DNA of 7,055 nt from an uncultured Eubacteriales bacterium (lineage in GTDB: Bacteria; Bacillota; Clostridia; Christensenellales; Borkfalkiaceae). Location: assembly GCA_900556195.1 (NCBI GenBank), contig USOJ01000049.1, forward strand, positions 1 through 7,055, in the 5' to 3' direction. The number at the start of each line of letters is the position of its first letter. The first letter of the stretch is position 1. The notes under the pieces were generated by a model that saw only the letters and a list, made by a program, of their open reading frames with translations, had not been told where the DNA came from and did no database searches. Made by a program: the position numbers and the translations under genes. This document shows positions 1 to 5,439 of this stretch, piece after piece.

Positions 1-14
1 CAGAATATATAGTC

Positions 15-20
15 AGGAGT
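15..20 (+). promoter_or_regulatory. Ribosome binding site of the carboxypeptidase gene
   Basis: AGGAGT lies six bases before the ATG at 26, a canonical Shine-Dalgarno and spacing. It fixes the start codon and shows that this organism uses standard Shine-Dalgarno initiation at some genes. The promoter must lie left of the window. Confidence 0.85.
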
Positions 21-25
21 ACATT

Positions 26-1186
26 ATGAAAAAATTATTTGTTTTATTATTGACGATTTTTTCTGCAATTTTTTGTGTGTTACCTTATTCGGGCGCGGTT
101 GTATACGCCGCAAACGACGATTTTAGCGTAAAAGCGAAAGCGGCGTATCTTGTCGATTACGGAAGCGGTGAGGTGATATACGCGAAAAACGAAACCGAAC
201 GACTTCCTATAGCGAGTATGACTAAATTGATGCTTCTTAACTTGTGTTTCGATAAGTTAGACGAAGGGGAATTTGCTATGACGGATGACGTAACAGTCAG
301 CGCGAAAGCGAGCGGAATGGGCGGGTCGCAAGTCTTTCTCGACGCAAATAAGCCTTATAAAGCAAGCGAATTGATTAAAAGTATAATAGTCGCATCGGCT
401 AACGACGCCTCCGTTGCCATGGCGGAAAGGCTTTACGGCTCCGAAAGTGCTTGTGTAGACGAAATGAACGCAAGAGCGAAAGAATGGGGGCTTGACGACA
501 CGTTGTTTTCAAACTGTACGGGATTGCCGAAACCGACTCAATATTCCTGCGCGAAGGACGTTGCGAAAATGCTTTCGGAAGTGGTAAAACACGACGAATA
601 TTTCGAATATTCGAAAATCTGGACGGACGAAATAGATCACGGCGGCAGAAAAACCGAAATAACTAACACGAATAAATTAGTAAGGTTTTACGAAGGTTGC
701 GACGGCGGTAAGACGGGTTACACCGCAGAATCGGGTTTCTGCCTTGCAGGCACGGCAAAACGCGGAAATATGCGACTTATTGCGGTAGTGATCAAAGGTG
801 AAAGCAGTAAATCTCGTTTTGCCGACGTTTCTTCGGCGTTTAACTACGGCTTTAACAATTATTCGAGCAAAGCGGCGTTGGACGACGAAAAAGAATTAAG
901 CGTTACGGCAAAAGTAGAAAAAGGCATCAAAAAAGACGTAAAAATCATCCCCGAAAACGACGTTTACGTATTTTCGAAAAAGAACGAAAAGCAAGATATT
1001 GTCATCGATTTCGAGCCGTATAATAAAATTAAAGCGCCTATAAAAAAAGGCGACAAAGTAGGTTGTTTAATCGTGTATAAAAACGGCGTAGAAACGGGCA
1101 GAACGAACGCTTTGGCTGCCGAAACGGTAAACAAAAAGACTTATTTCGACTATGTACGGGATGTTGCTCGTAGTTGGACAATTTGA
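26..1186 (+). CDS. D-alanyl-D-alanine carboxypeptidase, peptidase family S11 (PBP5-like)
   Basis: A serine DD-carboxypeptidase that removes the terminal D-alanine from peptidoglycan stem pentapeptides outside the cell membrane. The 386-residue protein starts with a Sec signal peptide (lysines 2-3, hydrophobic core about 4-22, likely cleavage after VYA or VYAA near residue 28-29). All three penicillin-binding motifs are present and in order: SMTK at 64-67 (nucleophile Ser64, Lys67), SAN at 124-126 and KTG at 229-231. Residues from about 285 on fit the beta-rich PBP5 C-terminal domain. The last twenty or so residues (Tyr/Phe/Val/Arg/Trp mix) could be the amphipathic helix that anchors such enzymes to the membrane. 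The length is usual for the family. The start follows a clear AGGAG. The family includes vegetative DacA and sporulation DacB/DacF types, and the window does not show which this is. It converges on the exonuclease gene. Confidence 0.95.
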   Translation: MKKLFVLLLTIFSAIFCVLPYSGAVVYAANDDFSVKAKAAYLVDYGSGEVIYAKNETERLPIASMTKLMLLNLCFDKLDEGEFAMTDDVTVSAKASGMGGSQVFLDANKPYKASELIKSIIVASANDASVAMAERLYGSESACVDEMNARAKEWGLDDTLFSNCTGLPKPTQYSCAKDVAKMLSEVVKHDEYFEYSKIWTDEIDHGGRKTEITNTNKLVRFYEGCDGGKTGYTAESGFCLAGTAKRGNMRLIAVVIKGESSKSRFADVSSAFNYGFNNYSSKAALDDEKELSVTAKVEKGIKKDVKIIPENDVYVFSKKNEKQDIVIDFEPYNKIKAPIKKGDKVGCLIVYKNGVETGRTNALAAETVNKKTYFDYVRDVARSWTI

Positions 1187-1199
1187 TTGACGGATCGGA

Positions 1200-1240
1200 A
1201 AAGCGGAGTTACGTAAAAGTAAATCTCCGCTTTCATTTTA
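1200..1240. terminator. Hairpin terminator shared by convergent genes
   Basis: The arm AAAGCGGAG (1200-1208) pairs with CTCCGCTTT (1225-1233), a nine-base-pair stem. TTAC/GTAA (1209-1212 with 1219-1222) can extend it past a two-base bulge. It is followed on the plus strand by a T-rich tail ending in ATTTTA and on the minus strand by TTTT. It begins 13 bases after the carboxypeptidase stop and 4 bases after the exonuclease stop on the other strand, so it probably ends both transcripts. The T tracts are modest, so termination may be incomplete. Confidence 0.7.
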
Positions 1241-2245
1241 ACATATAAGTTTCTCGTGAAAATCAATTAAGAACTTAGTATCGTCGAAAGTTTCGGCTTT
1301 CTCTACGTTAAGTTCTTTTTTTAATTCTTCAAACGATATAACTCTTTTTAATCGTTTACTCGTCTGTTTAATCGCCGAAAGACGTTCGTCTTCGTCGTTC
1401 GAAGTTTTCGTTACGTAAACAGTGCATACGTCGCCGTCGCGATTATAGGAGTTGCCGCTACGATAAACGGCGTTTATAAGTGTACGAAGCATGTCAACGT
1501 CGTTTCTTTCGACGGAATAGGCAAAGCAGTATACTTCGCCTTTTCTTCTTTTAGGTAATTTACTTAAATAATCGGAGTAGACGAGGTTTTTAAGTCGATG
1601 ACTTATTGACAAGCCTTTTTCGCCCTTAAACTCAGAAACGGAGTAGGGCTGATGATGACCTTTTGAAGTATTTACGCCGTATACAACTTCGTAATTCTTT
1701 ATAAAATCACAGTAATTTACTTTATTTTCTTCTAAAACCCCGATAAGAACGCTAAGGGAAACTACGGCGTCTTCGTCCGAGCGATGTTCGAGATATTTTA
1801 TTCCGTATTTTTCAGCCAGGGTCTTTAACCCGATCGAATTTGCATCGGGATTAAGTAATTTATAGACGAATTGTACGTCCATGTATTCGTATTCGATACG
1901 TGGCAGCGAATATTTATCGCACGCGTCGTTCAGATATTTTACGTCGTTCGCCATGGCAAATCCGAGTACGAGCCGCCCTTCGAATAATCGTTTGATATCG
2001 GCGTATCTGTCCTTAAATGTCGGAGCGCGGCGAAACTCGTCTATGCCGTAGGCAAACATTACGCCCGTTCTTTTAAGGTTTTTCTTATCGCCAACCGCGA
2101 AACGTTTGGGCAGGGGATTTATCAACAAATCGTTTCGTTCTATTATATTAAAGTTCTCGTCGGCAATTGCGTAGCCGAAACTGCAAAGGCTTCCGTCGTC
2201 GCTCTTACCGGTACAACTTTCCGTATCTATTATTAAGTATTGCAT
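1238..2245 (-). CDS. DEDDh 3'-5' exonuclease (DnaQ-like) with probable C-terminal BRCT domain
   Basis: A 335-residue nuclease of the DNA polymerase III epsilon / RNase T fold. The exonuclease domain covers about residues 1-170: DTE at 7-9 supplies Asp7 and Glu9 (ExoI), Asp101 in the AND-V-KYL stretch fits ExoII, and HRSDED at 154-159 supplies His154 and Asp159 (ExoIII, DEDDh type), so the active site looks complete. After a linker (about 175-230), residues 236-312 have the length and pattern of a BRCT domain (GEVYCFAY start, Arg-Ser-Gly-Asn turn, ISFEELKKEL end); this is inferred from pattern only. Such exonuclease-BRCT proteins are known in Firmicutes and are distinct from the PolC proofreading domain. 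The substrate cannot be read from sequence. The start ATG is one base beyond the lexA stop (TGAAATG), with no strong Shine-Dalgarno at the right distance, so translation is probably coupled to lexA. This puts the nuclease under lexA control, suggesting a DNA-repair role. Confidence 0.88.
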   Translation of the reverse strand: MQYLIIDTESCTGKSDDGSLCSFGYAIADENFNIIERNDLLINPLPKRFAVGDKKNLKRTGVMFAYGIDEFRRAPTFKDRYADIKRLFEGRLVLGFAMANDVKYLNDACDKYSLPRIEYEYMDVQFVYKLLNPDANSIGLKTLAEKYGIKYLEHRSDEDAVVSLSVLIGVLEENKVNYCDFIKNYEVVYGVNTSKGHHQPYSVSEFKGEKGLSISHRLKNLVYSDYLSKLPKRRKGEVYCFAYSVERNDVDMLRTLINAVYRSGNSYNRDGDVCTVYVTKTSNDEDERLSAIKQTSKRLKRVISFEELKKELNVEKAETFDDTKFLIDFHEKLIC

Positions 2246-2246
2246 T

Positions 2247-2846
2247 TCAGTATTTTCTTAACAGTCCTTCAACCACGCCGAGTATCGTTACGTCGTCTAA
2301 AATTATATCCGATAAAGCATCGTTTTCGGGGTGGAGTATTATTTTATTTTCTTTTTTATAAAAGCGTTTTACGGTTGCTTCGTCTTCGATCAACGCGACT
2401 ACGATTTCGCCGTTTTCGGCATAGTTTTGCTTTTTTACGATTACTTTGTCGCGGTCTAATATACCGGCGTTAATCATGCTCGTGCCTTTTACTTTAAGCA
2501 TAAACAGTTCTTTCTCGTCGCCGAATTCGTCGGGAAGCGGGCAGTAACCTTCCATATTTTCATAAGCAAATATAGGCGTACCTGCCGTAACCGTGCCAAT
2601 TACGGGAACAGACACGAAATCTATGGATTTTTCGTCTTTTTTAACGCTTATCGCGCGTTTTTTCGAACTTGCTTTAATGATTTCGCCGTTTTTTTCTAAT
2701 TTTTTGAGATAGTAATGACACGTAGCGGTAGATTTTATACCGAGAGCCGAACATATTTCTCGTATCGAGGGTGAATAACCGTAGTTTTCGTTATACTGTC
2801 TTACGTATTCGAGTACGTCGTTTAATTTTGAACTGACTTCCGACAT
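2247..2846 (-). CDS. lexA: LexA, SOS-response repressor with self-cleaving serine protease domain
   Basis: A 199-residue transcription repressor that dimerises on SOS boxes and cuts itself when RecA filaments form on damaged DNA. The N-terminal winged helix (about 1-65) has the family pattern SPSIREICSALGI at 25-37 followed by recognition helix STATCHYYLKKLEKNG at 39-54. The cleavage site Ala88-Gly89 lies in TVTAGTP, and the catalytic dyad is Ser123 (GTSM) and Lys160 (EATVKRF). These positions match the E. coli layout (Ala84-Gly85, Ser119, Lys156) with a constant shift of four, so the protein should be fully functional. It is first in a two-gene unit with the exonuclease. AAAGGT eight bases before the ATG supports this start. 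The promoter upstream carries a candidate LexA box on its -35, consistent with autoregulation. The recognition helix differs from what I recall of B. subtilis LexA (Tyr46 where a His stands), which may matter for operator choice. Confidence 0.95.
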   Translation of the reverse strand: MSEVSSKLNDVLEYVRQYNENYGYSPSIREICSALGIKSTATCHYYLKKLEKNGEIIKASSKKRAISVKKDEKSIDFVSVPVIGTVTAGTPIFAYENMEGYCPLPDEFGDEKELFMLKVKGTSMINAGILDRDKVIVKKQNYAENGEIVVALIEDEATVKRFYKKENKIILHPENDALSDIILDDVTILGVVEGLLRKY

Positions 2847-2854
2847 TTCTTTTT

Positions 2855-2860
2855 ACCTTT
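2855..2860 (-). promoter_or_regulatory. Ribosome binding site of lexA
   Basis: On the minus strand AAAGGT ends eight bases before the lexA ATG (2846). This is a fair Shine-Dalgarno at good spacing. With the -10 at 2875-2880 it gives lexA a normal leader of about 22 bases, in contrast to the two rightward genes next door. Confidence 0.65.
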
Positions 2861-2874
2861 GTGAATTTACGTTT

Positions 2875-2903
2875 ATAATAACACATCGGAAAGATAAAAG
2901 CAA
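2875..2903 (-). promoter_or_regulatory. lexA promoter (sigma-A type)
   Basis: Reading leftward, TTGCTT (2903-2898) stands 17 bases from TATTAT (2880-2875). The -10 differs from TATAAT at one position; the -35 keeps TTG and is otherwise weak. The predicted transcription start is near 2868. The -35 overlaps the candidate LexA operator at 2901-2914, where bound repressor would block RNA polymerase. Confidence 0.7.
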
Positions 2904-2914
2904 ACGTTTGTTCA
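2901..2914. promoter_or_regulatory. Candidate LexA operator (SOS box)
   Basis: CAAACGTTTGTTCA matches the Firmicutes SOS box CGAAC-N4-GTTCG at 8 of the 10 defined bases (10 of 14 against B. subtilis CGAACATATGTTCG). The first ten bases are also a perfect palindrome, CAAACGTTTG. It overlaps the lexA -35 by three bases, a usual place for autorepression. It ends 12 bases before the -35 of the rightward promoter, so it could also influence the divergent cysteine-rich gene. The match is imperfect; binding is inferred. Confidence 0.6.
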
Positions 2915-2926
2915 TATTATTTTTTG

Positions 2927-2955
2927 TTGAAATTTTCAAATATAAGTGATATAAT
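2927..2955 (+). promoter_or_regulatory. Strong sigma-A promoter for the cysteine-rich gene, start next to the ATG
   Basis: TTGAAA (2927-2932), a 17-base spacer and a perfect TATAAT (2950-2955). Counting seven bases from the -10 puts the transcription start at about 2962, only about three bases before the ATG at 2965. The AGGCGG that precedes the ATG would be at the very end of, or outside, the transcript and touches the ATG too closely to act as a Shine-Dalgarno. The mRNA therefore looks leaderless or nearly so. Confidence 0.85.
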
Positions 2956-2964
2956 ATAGGCGGT

Positions 2965-3147
2965 ATGAAAACAGAAGAAGAGAAAACTAAAAAATGCGTT
3001 TTATACGACCGCGATTGTATAGATTGCGGAGAATGCGAGATGTGCGACCTTAATCCGTTGAAAGTTTGCGATAACTGCGGAAAATGTATCAATATGCAGG
3101 ACGTAGCGACGATAAAAATCGACGGGATAAAAAATACGGAAGATTGA
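2965..3147 (+). CDS. Small cysteine-rich protein, eight cysteines in two CxxC clusters
   Basis: A 60-residue cytosolic protein of unassigned function. Cysteines at 11, 18, 21, 24, 27, 35, 38 and 41 have the spacing C-x6-C-x2-C-x2-C-x2-C-x7-C-x2-C-x2-C. The core contains DRDCIDCGECEMCDL and KVCDNCGKCI. The arrangement suits binding of one or two Fe-S clusters or zinc ions, but it is not the usual bacterial 2[4Fe-4S] ferredoxin order because the conserved Cys-Pro ends are absent. I have the impression that similar short proteins occur in other Clostridia, but I cannot name a family. The N-terminus (MKTEEEKTKK) is charged and there is no signal or membrane segment. The ORF is supported by the dense CxxC pattern, by its own near-consensus promoter, and by lying between genuine genes without overlap. 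It diverges from lexA; whether it belongs to the SOS response is open. Confidence 0.8.
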   Translation: MKTEEEKTKKCVLYDRDCIDCGECEMCDLNPLKVCDNCGKCINMQDVATIKIDGIKNTED

Positions 3148-3160
3148 CCGCGAATAATAC

Positions 3161-3189
3161 TTGCGTTTTATCGAAAATTCAAGTATAAT
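3161..3189 (+). promoter_or_regulatory. Sigma-A promoter for the site-2 protease/scpAB operon, start at the ATG
   Basis: TTGCGT (3161-3166), a 17-base spacer and a perfect TATAAT (3184-3189). The predicted transcription start is about 3196, one base before the ATG at 3197. No Shine-Dalgarno lies before that ATG. No terminator is visible between the cysteine-rich gene and this promoter, so some read-through from upstream is also likely. Confidence 0.78.
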
Positions 3190-3196
3190 ATGCGTA

Positions 3197-3877
3197 ATGG
3201 AAATATTTATAGAGAGATGCGTACTGTATCTTGCTAACTTTTTGGCGATATTGATTATTTTGCCATTGCACGAATTTGCTCACGCATTTGCAGCGGTTAA
3301 GTGCGGCGACGATACGCCGAAACTTGCGGGGAGATATACGCTTAATCCTTTCGCGCATTTCGACCCGATAGGTCTGGTTATGATGATTTTGATCAGGTTC
3401 GGTTGGGCTAAGCCCGTTCCCGTAAACCCTGACAATTTCAGAAACAGAAAAAGCGGGTGTATTTGGGTGTCGATTGCGGGAGTGTTGGTCAATTTAACGT
3501 TTGCTATCGTCATTTGTCCGCTGTGTATATATTCTTATAAGTTATTTTATATACAGTCGGATTGGGCAAGATATCTGAATTTGTTGATTCAATATTTTAT
3601 CGCGTCGCTGTTCTGGATAAACGTAAGTTTGTTCGTGTTCAATATGTTGCCGATATATCCGTTGGACGGATTTCGGCTACTTGAATCGCTCACCGGCGGT
3701 CGAGGGAAATTCTTTAATTTCGTAAGACGATACGGCTTTTACATTTTGCTCGGTATATTCGTTCTGGGGTATATCGCGGATTGGGCAAATATACCGTATC
3801 TCGACGTGATAGGTTATTTATCCCAAAAATTAGGCAATGGAATTATTTTATTATGGCAATCGATACTGAAAATTTGA
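3197..3877 (+). CDS. Site-2 protease family (M50) intramembrane metalloprotease, YwhC-like
   Basis: A 226-residue integral membrane zinc protease without PDZ or CBS domains, the short form of the family that cuts substrates within the membrane. HEFAH at 25-29 gives zinc ligands His25 and His29 and catalytic Glu26 inside the first membrane helix (about 11-33). NMLPIYPLDG at 149-158 is the second signature, with Asp157 as third ligand. Further helices lie at about 58-70, 89-112, 127-150 and 178-196. I chose the ATG at 3197. An in-frame TTG at 3161 would add 12 residues, but that TTG is the first half of the -35 box and has no Shine-Dalgarno. The 3' end overlaps scpA by 25 bases. A site-2 protease gene just before scpA-scpB is a recurrent arrangement in Clostridia; its substrate and its link with condensin are not known from the sequence. 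Confidence 0.93.
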   Translation: MEIFIERCVLYLANFLAILIILPLHEFAHAFAAVKCGDDTPKLAGRYTLNPFAHFDPIGLVMMILIRFGWAKPVPVNPDNFRNRKSGCIWVSIAGVLVNLTFAIVICPLCIYSYKLFYIQSDWARYLNLLIQYFIASLFWINVSLFVFNMLPIYPLDGFRLLESLTGGRGKFFNFVRRYGFYILLGIFVLGYIADWANIPYLDVIGYLSQKLGNGIILLWQSILKI

Positions 3878-4722
3878 ATGAAGAATTAACGGAAAACGTT
3901 GAAGGATCGGCGGAACTCGATAATCAATATTCCGAAAAAGCGAAAAATTTCGAAACCGTAGTAGATTATACGACTAAACTCTCGAATTTCGAAGGTCCGC
4001 TCGATTTGTTGCTCTTTCTCGTCAATCGCGCCGAAATCGAAATAAAAGACATTTTCGTTTCGGAAGTAACAGAACAATTCCTCGAATACGTAAATAACGC
4101 GGAAGACATGGATATCGAAAAAGAGAGCGAATATCTTGCGATGGCTGCGACTTTATTAGAGATAAAGTCCAAAGCGTTGTTACCGCAAATCGAGTTTGAA
4201 GAAGGTTTCGGCGACGAATACGACGAAGATCCGAGAAAAACGCTTATTCAACAACTCGAAGAGTATAAGATTTACAAAGAAGCGAGCCAACACCTTAAAG
4301 AACAGGAAACCATCGAAAGGTTCTATAAGGCTCCGGACGAATCGGCGAGTGAAGTACGTATAGTTTATACCGATTTCAATCTTGACGGACTTGTAAAGGC
4401 TTTTACCGAACTTTTGGCGAAAAGCGACTTGGAAACGCGACTTAAAAACGATCAGAAAGAAATTCCGAAGGACACGTTTACGGTTGCAAATCAGATTACT
4501 TACATAAAAACGATAATGCTCGAACGCGAAAGTTGCAGTTTTTTCGAACTGTTCAACAAGCATGCGAGCAAACCCGAAATCATAACGACATTTCAGGCGT
4601 TGCTCGAATTGTTAAAATTACAGTATTTAACGGTTGAACAAAACGCAACGTTTGACGACATAACCATTACATTAAGAGAAGACAGGAGTGAAGAAGTTGG
4701 AGACCTTAGCGAGTATAATTGA
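3853..4722 (+). CDS. scpA: ScpA, kleisin subunit of the SMC-ScpAB condensin
   Basis: ScpA bridges the SMC head and neck and binds ScpB, closing the ring that organises and segregates the chromosome. The N-terminal kleisin domain is clear: FEGPLDLLLFLVNRAEIEIKDI at 46-67 and EYLAMAATLLEIKSKALLP at 93-111. A charged linker follows (about 115-210), and a C-terminal winged helix (about 215-275, TTFQALLELLKLQYLTVEQ) fits the part that contacts the SMC head. At 289 residues it is somewhat longer than typical, owing to an acidic tail of roughly 40 residues ahead of the first conserved segment. The start is the ATG at 3853, inside the 3' end of the protease gene. A TTG farther upstream (3781) would lie deep in the protease gene and add 24 atypical residues. 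The Shine-Dalgarno is weak (GGAA about ten bases ahead), so translation probably depends on coupling. It overlaps scpB by about 26 bases. Confidence 0.95.
   Translation: MAIDTENLNEELTENVEGSAELDNQYSEKAKNFETVVDYTTKLSNFEGPLDLLLFLVNRAEIEIKDIFVSEVTEQFLEYVNNAEDMDIEKESEYLAMAATLLEIKSKALLPQIEFEEGFGDEYDEDPRKTLIQQLEEYKIYKEASQHLKEQETIERFYKAPDESASEVRIVYTDFNLDGLVKAFTELLAKSDLETRLKNDQKEIPKDTFTVANQITYIKTIMLERESCSFFELFNKHASKPEIITTFQALLELLKLQYLTVEQNATFDDITITLREDRSEEVGDLSEYN
4684..4688 (+). promoter_or_regulatory. Ribosome binding site that sets the scpB start
   Basis: AGGAG inside the end of scpA stands eight bases before TTG at 4697, ideal spacing. The alternative GTG at 4688 overlaps the AGGAG itself and so cannot be served by it. 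This argues for the TTG start. Confidence 0.65.
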
Positions 4723-5380
4723 GTCTATATTATTTGTATCAGGCAATGAAGTTGCAATCAACGATATTTCCGATAAACTCGGAGTATCCGACGAAGAAGT
4801 TTTGCTTACGGCAAGAGAACTGCAAAACAAATACGATCTCGAAACGAGCGGAATAAATCTTCTTATATTCAACAATAAATTGCAATTTTGTTCCAATCCC
4901 GCGAACGGAGTGAGCGTTGAAACCGTTCTTAACCCGATTAAAGAAAGAGAGTTATCGAAGAGCATGCTCGAAACCGCGGCTATAATTGCGTATAAACAGC
5001 CCGTAACGAGAGCCGAACTCGATCAGATAAGGGGAGTAAACAGCGATTACGCTCTCCAAAGCCTTATGAAACTCGAAGTAGTCGAAGTCGTAGGCAGAAA
5101 AGACGCAATCGGCAAGCCGCTTTTGTATGGTACGACCGATAAATTTTTGAAGAGATTTCAGATTTCGTCGCTCGACGAGTTGCCCGACGTAAACGAACTT
5201 ATGAAGAAAATAAGGCTTATGAACGGCGGCGACAGCGACGATAACTACTTGTTCAGAAAAGACGTTTACGACGAAACCGCAGACCCCGATTACGTTCCCG
5301 AGTCCGAGAATGAGGATAAGACGGAAGAAGACGTTCCCGATTTTTTGAAGGGTGAAAACGTCGAACAAATCAATATGTAA
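4697..5380 (+). CDS. scpB: ScpB, condensin accessory protein
   Basis: ScpB dimers bind the central part of ScpA in the SMC-ScpAB condensin and act in the cytosol on the nucleoid. The protein is 227 residues from the TTG start (230 if the GTG at 4688 is used). It has two winged-helix domains: the first from SIIESILFVSGNEVAI (residues 6-21), the second carrying the family signature with ETAAIIAYKQPVTRAELDQI at about 92-111, RGVNSDYALQSLMKLEVVEV at about 112-131, and GKPLLYGTTDKFLKRF at about 139-154. Residues from about 190 form an acidic, probably disordered tail, common in ScpB proteins. The TTG start is preferred because AGGAG sits eight bases before it. It overlaps the end of scpA, is the last gene of the operon, and is followed by a strong terminator. 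Confidence 0.94.
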   Translation: METLASIIESILFVSGNEVAINDISDKLGVSDEEVLLTARELQNKYDLETSGINLLIFNNKLQFCSNPANGVSVETVLNPIKERELSKSMLETAAIIAYKQPVTRAELDQIRGVNSDYALQSLMKLEVVEVVGRKDAIGKPLLYGTTDKFLKRFQISSLDELPDVNELMKKIRLMNGGDSDDNYLFRKDVYDETADPDYVPESENEDKTEEDVPDFLKGENVEQINM

Positions 5381-5397
5381 GCGTTTGTATCACAAAT

Positions 5398-5425
5398 AAA
5401 AACCTCGGCTTTTGCCGAGGTTTTT
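5398..5425. terminator. Strong bidirectional intrinsic terminator
   Basis: A near-perfect hairpin: AAAAACCTCGGC (5398-5409) pairs with GCCGAGGTTTTT (5414-5425) across a TTTT loop. It has a G+C-rich core of seven base pairs and runs of T on both strands (TTTTTT on plus at 5421-5426, TTTTT on minus). It lies 17 bases after the scpB stop and 14 bases after the stop of the convergent membrane-protein gene, so it can end both transcripts. Confidence 0.95.
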
Positions 5426-5439
5426 TGAAACTTTTACGT

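Noticed and set aside
2853..3092. 79-residue minus-strand reading frame over the lexA upstream region and the cysteine-rich gene
   Set aside because: It is antisense to the eight-cysteine gene, covers the divergent promoters and shows no domain pattern. It is a shadow of the real gene.
3161..3196. TTG at 3161 as the start of the site-2 protease, adding 12 residues
   Set aside because: The TTG forms the -35 box of a promoter with a perfect TATAAT 17 bases on, has no Shine-Dalgarno, and the added residues do not resemble the family N-terminus. ATG 3197 is better.
3781..3852. TTG at 3781 as an earlier start of scpA
   Set aside because: It lies nearly 100 bases inside the site-2 protease gene, lacks a Shine-Dalgarno, and its 24 extra residues are basic and unlike ScpA. 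ATG 3853 is in frame and sufficient.
4180..4563. 127-residue minus-strand reading frame inside scpA
   Set aside because: It is Phe/Arg-rich, antisense to a clear scpA and has no recognisable domain. Long antisense frames here follow from the GAA/CGA-rich codon use of scpA.
4714..4719. TATAAT near the end of scpA as a promoter for scpB
   Set aside because: No -35-like hexamer stands about 17 bases upstream (AAGAAG there), and transcription would begin inside scpB after its start codon.
4952..5368. 138-residue minus-strand reading frame inside scpB
   Set aside because: Antisense to conserved ScpB sequence, without a promoter, Shine-Dalgarno or domain pattern.
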